From positions 1,183,001 to 1,247,000 of the forward strand of contig OY997594.1 of NCBI GenBank assembly GCA_963921825.1: a stretch of DNA of 64,000 nt, in the 5' to 3' direction. The stretch is from Erodium maritimum (lineage: Eukaryota; Streptophyta; Magnoliopsida; Geraniales; Geraniaceae). The number at the start of each line of letters is the position of its first letter. Position 1 is the stretch's first letter. Shown in pieces: positions 22,138 to 33,112 of this stretch. The translations under genes were made by a program, and so were the position numbers. Under the pieces are notes generated by a model. It worked only from the letters and a program-made list of their open reading frames with translations. It had not been told where the DNA came from and did not search any database.

Positions 22138-25100
22138 CTGATCGTTCTCGTCAGCTGTCGGTGAAGGCGATTCCGTTGATTCGACCGGCTTGTCAGCTCC
22201 ACAGTTCTGCCTATTGCACTTAGTCCTGAATGGATAGTTTATGTTGTTGCATTTCTCGCACTTCCAGCTCCCCTCTGGCATTTTTTCTGAAACACATGAG
22301 ATGATATAACTATGTAAGTACATAACTAAAGCAGTTCATTCATATAATTGTTTGGTATTGGGAGGACTTACTGGAATTCTTATCGGATTTTGGAGCCTGC
22401 GCATTCAAGAGGACAATTAGTATATATTTTGATCATAACACCAAATTGAGAATGTTGATGGTTCATAATAATAAATCAATTCAAACTTCAGCTCATCAAC
22501 CAGTAACTTGCCGGGTGTGAAGGGACAACATATGTAATGATTCTAAAAATTTCCCATATACCCAAGAACTCATGAAACTCAACCTCCAAATTTGATAAGT
22601 GAAAAGAGGTCCAATACTTGGTCAAAATTGGTTAACTCGCTACAACTTGGTCAACTCAGTCAAAACTCAATCAGACCTTGTTCAACTATTTTGAGTACGC
22701 AATTCAAAAATGAATATGAAAACTCATCAAATATAATCCAATTCCACGTAACATGAATAAAATTGTGTTCGGGACTACCTTAATTTACTAACTAATGTTA
22801 TTTTTTATCTTTCATGCATGTATTAGTCAAAACAAGTTTCTTATTTTAATACCCCAAGGTTATTATTGTAATACAAAATGAGTTATGCCGATATCTCTGA
22901 TTTCTTCCCGATTAGTGAAAAGAGGCTTATTTGTCGGCTCCCCGAGTTTTGGCTGATCCCAAATGGCTAAAGAACTTGGGCCAACATTCTGACTTTGTCA
23001 TGAGAAGGCCAACAATGCCAAAGGCCTAGTGTCTACTTCCTTTAATAGAGAAAGTTAACGATATCACACCGTAATGCTACTAAAAAGAGCAGTAGCAATG
23101 TAGCATACAAACCTGAGAACCTGGCTTTGGCGTATTGCACTTTCTCATGTTACAAACAGTTCTGAAAGAGAAGTTCATATTTCCACATTTTGGGCACATC
23201 CAGTCGTTATCACGAGTTGCATCTACAGTCACAATAAAAGGAAATACGAGATAGTGTATCAGAGTTGCTAACTTGATACCTATTATTCAACTTGAAGATT
23301 CATATGGGAAAAAGAGCTGTAGCAAGATAAATGCGCACCCTTCTTTTGTGAATTATCTTCTGGATAAAATCCTGGCCTTAGACCCTGCAAAGACAGTACC
23401 CTCATCAATAGCATTCACACAGTAGGCATAAGAGTGTGGTTACATGTTAATATAACTAAAAAAAAGTGTATGTTAGTATGTCAAAACCCCTCTAAAGGAA
23501 GATATTGACCAACTATAACCCATATGTTATTATCACGGTCACGCTATGTGAGCTGCGTGCAAGCACTTCTTTGCATTTATGTTCAAGTTAGAACAAAATG
23601 AGATACATAGATAGACTAAATAGAGAAGTCACATGAATGTGAAATCAGATAATTTAAAATATACTTACCAATGGAGCATGCCCCATAGGCAAAGCCATGC
23701 CACCATACCGGTCCATGAGAGCAGGAGGCATGCCATACATTCCACCTGGAAAAAGGATTATCAGGCCATCAAACATCACCATAAGGATACAGGATAGATT
23801 GCAGGCAAATGTTAGTATAACCATTTTTAAAAATCATCAACAGAAAGTATCTATGAAATAAAAAGAAACCAACTTCAATACATTACTACCACTGTCCAAA
23901 AATAACAAATAAACCTTCAACTAGAAAATAAAGATAAAAGTGCATAACCACTGTAACAAAAAAAAACAGAACAAACCATTGCCCATCATGGATCCACCAG
24001 AATAAGGTGCTGGTGGTGGTAAATGCAGAGGACGATAGGGGCTGCCAGCAGATAGGCGGCTTCCATAATTGTAATGATAAGCCGAGCCCCCGGGAAACGG
24101 AACATCATAAGGGGGGATAGATGATCCATAAGGTGGTACACCAGAACCAAGATGATACATTGAAGAGGGTGCACCGGGACTTAAGTAAGGTGCTGTAGTT
24201 GAGTAATTCTGGGGAGGCTGCACAGGCTTTGCAGCAGATTTCTGAAAATGAAAAGGGGGATCACTTATTGCCATATACATTTTGAAATATGCTGACGCAA
24301 CCTACTTAAGACTATAAGAGACATTAAGGAACTGTGAGAAATTTACCAATAAAAACTTCACGTAAAAACTTGTTGAGACTAAACTTCAAACAACTATCAA
24401 AATATAACAGGATGGAATATATGGTGCACTTGTAAATTAAAAACCTGGCCCCAATTCCTAAAAATAAACAAAACACTGTATCTTACCGCAACATGATCAG
24501 CTGGCCTCGGTTGAGTGCAGTTACGCATATTGCAAGTTGTCCTGAATGAAAAGTTAACATTGCCACAGCTCGGGCAGGTCCAGTCATCTTCCCTTCGACT
24601 ACCTACAAAATACAAGAAACGGCCATTCTCATCTCAAAATTCTCAACAAGATAATAACGAGGTAAGAAACGCCAAAAGGAACAAGGAACGTGTAAGAGTG
24701 CTACAGATCGCTGTATAATTTGTTGTTTTAATTCCGGAAATCAATATACAACATAAAAGCAAGCAACTAGACATTCATACAATGGGAATGATCTGAACTT
24801 AATTTAGTTGCTGTCTCCCAGGCACTAGAGGTAGTGTTGTTGTTGACAAGATCAAGTGAAATCTAAATGCAACCAATTTAAGGATAGGTTATCCTTCCCA
24901 GTCCTGATTAGATATTTGCCTCCATTCTAAGAGGTTCTTTGACACATTAAAAAAGGCACATCTTCAATTATCTGACAAAATTTTCTCAAAAACAAATTAT
25001 TAACCTAAATCTGGTATGCTAGTCTTTTTGTTAATTAAGTTCCGTTTCAACATGGGATATCTGGATGTTTTACTCTAACCAACAAATTACATGAAAGCAA

Positions 25101-26119
25101 AAAGGAGATTCATAATATTTGAGAAGGGTTCCTAATCCCAGAATTCACAAGCTAGCCAACAAGATGATCCATCCCTTCTCCTCTTGTTCACAAGACCACT
25201 ATATAGTATTTGTAACAACACACAAACAAGTCCAAATAGACATATCAGAGGAGACAGTGTTAAGATATCATACCATCTGTTCTAGCACGCTTGGCTGCCG
25301 AGGAGTTTCTGTTATCCACCTAAACACCAAACATAAAAGCTCATTCATCAGCTATGCATTACTATTGATGTGTTTATATCTCGTTCAAAATGAAATTCAT
25401 GGACCAATTCCTTCAAACTTAATCAATCATACACTAGGATTTGAAATTGAGGCCCCTTAACTGAAATTCCCTAGAGCTAGCAAATCATCTCACCTAATAC
25501 ACTACGGTTTAAGATAACACACGATAATGCAAAATCTTCAAACTACAACATCCAAATGAGAAACCTAAACCTAATTTTCCACCAGCCAGATCATTACATT
25601 ACAAAAACAGGTAAAAAAACAACTATTATCTATTATGCAGGCGATAGTGCAACATAAATCAAATCATTCCAATTTTAACATGAATCTCAATTTCCAACCT
25701 CTTCCTTGGATCAAACAGTCATTCAGTAATTTTTTTAAAATACAACTATTACATGCAACATAAATCAAATTCTCACAGCTAATGCACTACGGTTTACAAT
25801 AACACACACATGATAATGCAAAATCCTCAAATTACAACATCCGAAGGAGAAACCTAAACCTAATTTTGCAGCAACCAGATCATTACGTTACAAAAATACA
25901 ACTATTACGCAGGCGATAGTGAAACATAAATCAAATCATTCCATTTCTACTACTAATCTCCATTTCCATCCTCTTCCCTGGATCAAACAGTAAATCCAGT
26001 CATTCCAAGAGAAAAACATGACGAACAAATGAGATTGCTAGATCTATCGTGGCTCGAAATCAATCGAGTATCAGTAAATTGAAATCGCACTCGTGGAGCA
26101 GATTATTCACCTGAGACAT
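22138..26119 (-). CDS. Protein with three RanBP2-type zinc fingers
   Basis: Nine coding exons read on the minus strand: 26111-26119, 25274-25319, 24487-24602, 23977-24241, 23669-23745, 23339-23384, 23113-23222, 22372-22396 and 22138-22286. All introns are GT..AG and the phases join to 281 codons. Finger 1 (C28, C31, C42, C47; DWTCPSCGNVNFSFRTTC), finger 2 (C196, C199, C210, C215) and finger 3 (C241, C244, C255, C260; SWKCEKCNNINYPFR) are separated by a Gly/Pro/Tyr-rich linker (58-171). I recall Arabidopsis At1g67325 with the same order. Such fingers bind single-stranded RNA or ubiquitin; which applies here is unknown. Exon 9 ends ENDQ|GTTTGT without a stop, so a further short exon with the stop is expected; reading through would stop at 21958. 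The first exon encodes only MSQ. Confidence 0.88.
25500..26008. repeat. 285-bp-period tandem duplication in intron 1 of the zinc-finger gene
   Basis: Copy 1 starts at 25500 (CACTACGGTTTA) and copy 2 at 25785. Shared blocks include GATAATGCAAAATC, GAGAAACCTAAACCTAATTTT, GCAGGCGATAGTG and ATAAATCAAATCATTCC. The copies have diverged by point changes and small indels. Confidence 0.8.
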
Positions 26120-26255
26120 GGCGGCGGAGACGACGGCGATGACGAATCGGGCGAGGAGAGAACGGAGAGGTCTTGGATTCAGAGCTCCGGGGCTTCTTCC
26201 TCGGCTTTTAGGGCTCCGAAAGAGGGCTCTCGATATAATGACATGTTTGGGAGTC

Positions 26256-26263
26256 TTTTATAT
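26256..26263 (-). promoter_or_regulatory. TATA box of the RanBP2 zinc-finger gene
   Basis: ATATAAAA on the minus strand, ~137 bp upstream of the ATG at 26119. Confidence 0.6.
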
Positions 26264-26264
26264 T

Positions 26265-28380
26265 GTACGGCTATTCACGTGATAGGCTTCACCTTGCCGC
26301 GCTTTGTGCCTCTGATTTTATCCTGCTGCGTTTGATCGGACGGTCAAAAAGATGGCGCGTTCTATGTAGCAAAAAACTAGGACAAATTTTGAATTAATCC
26401 TATTGTGTTTATAGTATATCTTAAAATAATCTTATTGTAATTAAGATCTATTTCAAAAGAATGTTCTTTAGAGTCGGTCTTAACAATTCTTTTCATTCAC
26501 GGAATTCTTCCCGTTGTCACTGTCATCACCGCATCAACTTCTCTTATCTTCTCTACTACCTCCACCGCAATTGTTGTGTATGAAGGACTCAATCGCCGTA
26601 ATGACCAAAGCTTTCTCTACGGTCCGTCATAGCCTCTCACGACGAAGTTGCTCCCCTTCACCACCACCACTTACTGTTACGCCACCACCACCATCCTTTC
26701 CACCCTCACGCCATCGTCTTTACTCCGAACCTCTCGGATTGGTAAGAAAAAAGAATTTATGGGGAGCTCTGTTATGGTTCTACCAACGTGTTCCTGGCCT
26801 TCCTCCGCCACCAGTGATGTGCCCTCTGGTCCTGTACCGGTCCCCCTACAATCCTCATGGTTGTTGGCTAGTTTCTCTCCTCAACGCCGATTGATCCCAC
26901 CACTATCATCGCCTCTGCCGTCTCAAATATCTATTCCTGGTCAACCTCCACTACCCATGACTCCGCCACTATCGTATTCACCTCCTTGACCGACATCAAT
27001 GCATCCTAGTTGATCTCTCTCTCTCTCTTGATTCTGGATCAAGTTAATCGTTTGGCTTTATTTTATTTTGTCTGTTTTCCTTTTTGCAAGATCAATAATT
27101 AGTGAGTAGATATTCATGAACTTTTACCAGGAGGGAACCTTGAATCACATATACCCTCCCATTGTTGTTGTTGAGTTCAAGTTGGGTCGCGCTCCTCACG
27201 GCGAAAAAAGTCCTCTCTATGGGATCAAACAGCGTTAAGGCACCATCTTGAGCGGTTCTCTTCAATTTATTTGTTTAAACTTCATTAAGCTATCATGCTT
27301 TCAAAACGAGAGACTAACTCTCAAATTTGTTAGAGAATTACGAACAAGGCTTCTCTTGGTTCAATAAGCAGACTCGTTCTATGTATGTTCTTCAGTGGTA
27401 AGGGAGTCTTATCCCTAAGACACTTCTTTGTATTGTCCTCTTAGACGATTAATAAAATTGCAACTTTTACTCAAAAAAATCATCCAATAATTAATAGATT
27501 CAATTATAAGTACAGAGTCAAGGACATCGGCTATGGTTAAGTTTTGGACGTCGATGAATGATAGATACGCCGCCTCTTCCTATCTGACCTCTCCGTCATC
27601 TTCTATAACCGATTATGATGGTCATTCTATCGATCTGGTAGCAATTCAGTCAAAATAAGAGGAAGTCGTCATCGGGCATGTGTCGGATTATGTTGCCAAA
27701 GATGAGAGTCGGTGGTGGTGACACGGGACTCTGGGTTGGAGGCCACATCACACGAGAACTCGGGAAGACTCTGACGAAAAAGCTTTAGACACGTAAGGAG
27801 GGTGTTATAAATGAGAGTTACTAGATATCGATGTTATGGTGATCGAAGAACTAGGAAGACCGACACAGATATAAATACTCCAACTCATACGAGGATTACT
27901 CTAGGGGAGGCGGCACTCTTGTCTCAGTGCAGGGGACATGCCCTAGCAACCCCATCGGGGGCCAGCCACCATGGAAACCGAGAAGAGATGCGCAGAAGCC
28001 CTAGGGGCGACAGTGCCCTTATCTCGCATCTCCGCTCTACTTGTCGAGTTATGGAGTAAAAACCGAATCACATCTCATCTTCAAAGTCTATCTACTTTTT
28101 TTGATATTTCTTAAATAAATTATACTAAATGCATAAATACGCGAAAAAAGTGTAGCAAAAGAAATCATCGGACGAGTAACCTTTTCTAGTTCGGGGTAGT
28201 CAAACGTAATTTACCCTTCTATTTAAGACCATTTCATTTCCATGAGAATAGCTTCATTACCAATGATTAATCCATTACAACATTTAAAATTGGAAGTCCC
28301 TTGTGAAACAAGGAAAGGATAATAAGACAATTCGATCCTAAAATCTCACCAAAAGTACATCAAAATATCAATACAAATGC
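26265..28380. other. Intergenic region with relics
   Basis: 26510-27000 has TC/ACC-rich runs that create spurious proline-rich frames. 27160-27480 ends with ATTAATAAAATTGCAAC then A-rich sequence, resembling the 3' end of a plant LINE; this is weak. 27900-28060 is GC-rich with no recognisable product. No gene is supported. Confidence 0.35.
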
Positions 28381-30995
28381 TTAGAAAGAATTGTAATAAC
28401 TCGTGAAGACCATAACAACGATTGCTATCAATCCGGTGGCCGTGAAATGGGGGCTAACATTGTAGGAGCTGCTGCTCTGGTCGGCGGAAGTGGTCGGCGT
28501 TGCATTGGACGACGTGGTTGGAGCCGAAGGGGTAGTTGTGGAATTTGTGAATATGGCCGCATCCGGAGAGTTTGCGGCCAGACCTAGTAGACCTGTTCAT
28601 CCCAAAAAAACACATGTATTAGATTTAATTCGTCGTATTTTCAACGATTATTTATAAAGAAAATAAACCAAAGACCACCGAATAAATAAAGTTCGAAGCC
28701 CTCTAGAATTATGTGCCAATGATATAATGTGATATGTTATGATGTAAGAATGACATATTCTAGTTATAACTTGATTGTAAACGGTTAGAATGTGATGATC
28801 GGAAGACAAAATATGAGTTGATACTACAAATCTTTGATAACTTATGCTCAATTTGTTCGGGTTGCAAACCCTGTAATTATAAGGGTGTTTCAAATGTAAA
28901 TAGTCAGAGTCGGGTTTATGAGAGGTAAAAAAAATATTTCACGTTAGAGTGAGTGTTAAAATTGACCTGATAAAACTAGTCAAACAACCGAATTAATCTT
29001 GGGCTTTGATGAATCGTTTTTTAAACGATTAGAACATGCGGTGTCCAGATACATGAATCAGGTTGGGCTATCACCCGATCTTATGTTATCAAAATCGTTT
29101 CTGTCCATTCCTCCGTTCATAGGAGAAATCACGTCACATTCAAACAAATCCGCTCTAGTTATAATTGCTTTAAGCCTTTAACAAACATCATGCGTGTACT
29201 AGTTTGGTGCTAACAAAATGTGACAAAGACCAGTTCAATAGTATGACACATAGAGAACGACACGTCCCACCGAGCCCTACCACAGCTTCTAACCCAACCA
29301 GTCGATAAATAAAAGTACACTGTCAATAAATGAACTTCAATCTCAAATCAATAATGCAATGTAAATACATTCCTTACTAGGCACCAAATATTCCCTCTAC
29401 CCACATTTAATAGCGCCCTACCGTCTTCTCTCGGGTAATACATAAACATCGGGTTTGAAGTTGTATCGGTGAGATACCAAACTCTAGCATCAAATCAATA
29501 AAAAGACTAATCTGGTAATTAAATACTCAATTACGGTCCTATATTCTAACACGCGTTCTCATAAAAAAATCGTGTGGGATTTAGACAGTGAGACTTGACC
29601 CGTGTTTCGGAGGAATCTGATTGCAATATCATATTAAAAAATCAATTCAAATAAAAAATTAAATTGATAATTAAAGGTTCAATTATAATTATATTAAAAG
29701 TATTTTTGTTCCCTAATAAGTGGTTTTGCAAAGAATAGACTTGGGTAAAACAATAATAATGATAATAAAATCGGAGAGAACTCAAATGTTAAAATTTTGT
29801 GTTTTTAGAAAAAATAGGGTTTTAATTTTAAACTTTTAAAACATATTATGTTGAAACCATTAATCTATATATAATAGTAATTAATATCGTTAACTTTTTT
29901 ATATAGAATATCTAAGTTATTATTTGTTACCTTAAAAAGATTGAATCCTCGATTGTAAGAGCATCCCCAACCATATAGATGGTTGTTGGCGGTGAGGTGC
30001 TGACGGGGACAATAAAAAATCATTCTTTCTTCTTACGGTCAGCTCTCTCAGCCAGCACCCTACTATGGTAGTCCTTTTTGTTGGCTTTATGATAACTTTT
30101 TCCTTTCATTTTTTTGCTCTCAGCCAGCGATAAGGGTTGACGGTGAGCTAGCTACCAGCCAACACTCTTAGTCAACAATATTAAATTATTTTCTCTCTCC
30201 TTTTTGGACTCTCTCCTCGTTTTTCTCTCAGTTGGATGCTCTAAGGTTATGCATTTTAGATTTTGAGAGGTACAACATCATTACAAGCATGTGATCAATT
30301 TTCAAACAGATTTCGCTCATTTATACGACACCGATAGGAAATACAGGTAAGGGTCACATCATGCAATTACCACTAAAAACTTAGACTAATTAAGAATTAA
30401 TCAAATTAATCGGATCAGCCAACATAAAAATGAGATCTTGGCGGACGCCTAAACGGAACGCGATCGAGATTTTTAAAACACTACATGGAGTGATGTTTTT
30501 AGGTTTTACTTTCCGTTTCGTTTTTTCGCCTTATGTCGAGTTTGTGGAGCCGACGTTTATGTTTCCGAACCAAGACGCTAGGTCTGCCCAAACATTATAA
30601 CATCTATTTATACTCAAAAAATGAATAAATTAACGGGAGTACTCACCGGGACAATCACTGACGCTGGTGTTCTTAAGCTGACAAGCCTGAGGAAGCTGAA
30701 GCAGCTTCTCGGTTTTAATCCCGAGCTGCTTGATCTGCACGCTCCCATTTTTGCTCTGCAACGTTATAAAACACATGCACTTGGGGCTCTCCGTCCTCAT
30801 CTCCGTCACCGACGCGCAGCACTCCTTCGTCGGCGTCGACGCCTTCCCCGTCGCGAAGCTCAAGCACCCTATCACCTTCTGGAAGTCCTCGCTGCACTCC
30901 TCCGACAGCCCCGCGTCCGTCGCACGCGCCCCCTCCCGGAGCGTCGCCAAGACAACGACCATCGCGAACACAACCGAAACCGCTCTCCCTGCCAT
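28381..30995 (-). CDS. LTPG1: GPI-anchored non-specific lipid transfer protein, LTPG1 type
   Basis: Two exons, 30647-30995 and 28381-28592 (349 + 212 nt), give 186 residues; the donor is CCCG|GTGAGT and the acceptor GAACAG. The start at 30995 gives a signal peptide (MAGRAVSVVFAMVVVLATL). A longer in-frame extension upstream lies across the TATA box and is rejected. The eight-cysteine motif is complete: C34, C44, C59-C60, C73, C75, C105, C115. After it come a Ser/Thr/Pro/Asn-rich linker and a hydrophobic tail (TGLIAIVVMVF), as expected for GPI attachment. The segments EECSEDFQK, LSFATGKA and NSPDAAIFTN match Arabidopsis LTPG1 as I recall it. Family members sit on the outer plasma membrane and help move wax lipids to the cuticle. 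The 2.05-kb intron contains a Harbinger-type MITE and a TRIM relic. Confidence 0.93.
29503..29697 (-). mobile_element. Decayed TRIM relic in the LTPG intron
   Basis: Related to the element at 4606-5010: TATATTCTAACACGCG near 29541 and, near 29665, AATTGATAATTAAAGGTTCAATTATAATTATAT-like sequence in the same order. Much diverged, with the primer-site region reduced to GCAATATCATATTA. Confidence 0.55.
29959..30241. mobile_element. PIF/Harbinger (Tourist-like) MITE in the LTPG intron
   Basis: Inverted ends GAGCATCCCCAAC and (minus strand) GAGCATCCAAC are bounded by TAA on both sides (29956-29958, 30242-30244). 283 bp, no ORF. The ends begin like those of the full element at 55677-57810. Confidence 0.82.
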
Positions 30996-31066
30996 CGTGT
31001 CTCGTCGTTTAATTGCCAAATCCGTGTCGTTTCGTAACCTGAGAGAAGTGGTAGCTCGGCTCGGTG

Positions 31067-31076
31067 TTATATATAA
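31067..31076 (-). promoter_or_regulatory. TATA box of the LTPG gene
   Basis: TTATATATAA on the minus strand, ~70 bp upstream of the ATG at 30995. Confidence 0.65.
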
Positions 31077-31324
31077 ACTTTTTTCTCTTTTCCTTTTGAC
31101 GGCTTCATAAAGAGTGGGTCGATCTCGGCCGTTGATGGGTGTGGTGGGACCCACTTTAGGACGGTTGTGATGAAACTGTGGCGAAGTAAATGCAGTTGGG
31201 TGAGCTGGAAGATGTGTGAAGAGGGTGGTGGTTGAGGGCGTAGTAGTTATGATACCTTGAAAGAAACGACAGGTCGATTTAATGAAGGTGGCTTCGACTT
31301 TGCCGCCGTCGTGTTCAGGGGAGA

Positions 31325-31361
31325 CACGTGGCGGCAAACCACCGTAAGGCCGTGGCACGTG
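31325..31361 (-). promoter_or_regulatory. Pair of G-boxes upstream of LTPG
   Basis: CACGTG occurs at 31325-31330 and 31356-31361, 31 bp apart and ~260-290 bp upstream of the TATA box. The contexts CACGTGGC and GGCACGTGC are ABRE/G-box-like. Binding by bZIP or bHLH factors is inferred from the motif. Confidence 0.5.
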
Positions 31362-31376
31362 CTGGGCTAGTGGTGG

Positions 31377-33038
31377 TGTGTGGATGCATTTATAACTAAC
31401 CTATAATCACCCAACCGACCAATCGTCCGATATTAAAACTGTAGAAAGTCAAACTTTGATTTCAGTTGGTGATTAAGAGTTAAAGACCTTTAACAAACAA
31501 TACACGGATCAAAATCTTTAGAAGTGGTTTTTTATTTTCATATAAATATGAATATGATTGGGATTGTTAAAAAATATTTGATGATCTGTTCCGTTTGTTT
31601 ATCCGTCTGACTTGATGTTTACATGTTATTTATCCGCATATAAATGGGTTGGATAGTGGATCAGATTATATAGATTCATAATGATATACGGTAGATTACG
31701 AATTAAGGTAGATAGATCCGTGGATGATCTATGCGTCCGTACATAATACCGAAGCCAATTTAATACATAGAGTTCAATCAACGATATTACAAAACTCATT
31801 ACCATTCGACTCAACTACATGTATAAAATTGATATTTTTATAATAAAAAATCAAGTGTAATAGATTTTTAATGTAATCAAGTGTTTGGAAATTGTTTGAA
31901 TCAAAATTGTTGTTTTATTTTAAAATAATAATAATTTCTATCTTAAGTTTTGGTATAGTTACGGAAAAATTACACTATTGTACCCAATCCACCCGTATAT
32001 TTTACGGATGAAATCCTCGACGCTGAAATTTCCTCCGAAACGGATATATGCCTATGAACACCTTCCTATGACTATTGTTGTTAAACTTGGAGGAGGGACA
32101 GGACATTCGAATATACACGTGTCGTTGTTTAATTGGATGAAAGTACTGTACTTTCTAATGAAGCTGGTGTATCATGCATTTATCACCATTGTAAGCATCC
32201 CAACCGAACACTTCATGCAAAACCAAACCATGAAGAGTCAAACTTTGAAATTTTGAAATTAGTAAGTTGGTAGCTAGTAACCGGTCAGGCCGGTTCGGGT
32301 CTGAAATCAAGACAAATCCAAATCCGGTTTGTTAAAATAGTGGGTGTTTGAATCCGGATCGGGTTTTCCAAAAGAACTAGGGTCAAATTGGTTAGCGTAA
32401 GATAGTCTGTGGTAACTCGTTGTCCAATGAGAAACTCGTATTTGAACATTAATTTCTTTTTTATTCTAAAAAATGTAGTAATTTTCGACGTGTTTTTAAT
32501 AAGAAAGCTTCAATATAGGTTGGCGGGGGATAGAAAAATCTAATTTTTAAGTGAAGTTGTTCGGATGAATCTTCGGTGGCTAGACAAATGAAATATCGGT
32601 TATAAGTTATATGATAATCTTATCATCCAGACAGATCATTCAGTATTGAGCGAGAGCCCAATGACTCTTTGCTCAAAAATCTCATAGCCAAATGTTCTCT
32701 TTTTTTATAAATTTTGTAGCCTAGCCTGGAATATAACCAATGTGTTACAATTTCAGACAACTTGGTAATTTTATATTTCCCAAAATAACAGTTATTCGTA
32801 ACCAAATGTTAACTCGATTTGAATTAATACCATTAAAGATGATTTTACCGTGTCGGGTTTATTACGTTAAATTCCTAATATTATGTTTTTAAAATCCCAC
32901 ATGTTTTATTAAATTATTATGTGTATCAAAAGTAGTAGTGCAAAAATATGGAGTTCTAGAGTGCATGCCAAATATGTTTAAATGTTTAAATATGTAAAAC
33001 TAATGAAATTAAAAACAATTTAACTTAAATCATAAATA
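31377..33038. other. Intergenic region between LTPG and tRNA-Val
   Basis: AT-rich with no supported gene. 32275-32380 carries ACCGG-rich dispersed-repeat sequence similar to 20460-20600. Confidence 0.4.
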
Positions 33039-33112
33039 GGTTTCGTGGTGTAGTTGGTTATCACGTCAGTCTAACACACTGAAGGTCTCCGGTTCGAACC
33101 CGGGCGAAGCCA
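33039..33112 (+). tRNA. tRNA-Val (anticodon AAC)
   Basis: 74 nt. The acceptor stem GGTTTCG pairs with CGAAGCC, followed by discriminator A. The D-arm holds TAGTTGGTTA. The anticodon stem TCAGT/ACTGA closes the 7-nt loop CTAACAC with AAC at 33073-33075. The T-arm holds GGTTCGAACC. A TTTT run at 33117-33120 can end Pol III transcription. No intron. Confidence 0.95.

Noticed and set aside
26514-26989. Pro/Ser-rich ORFs
   Set aside because: They arise from CCACCA and CTCC simple-sequence runs; the frames overlap and lack any start context or domain.
30996-31358. Longer LTPG reading frame starting at 31358
   Set aside because: It would place the TATA box and probable leader inside the coding region and bury the signal peptide; the ATG at 30995 gives a standard secreted protein.
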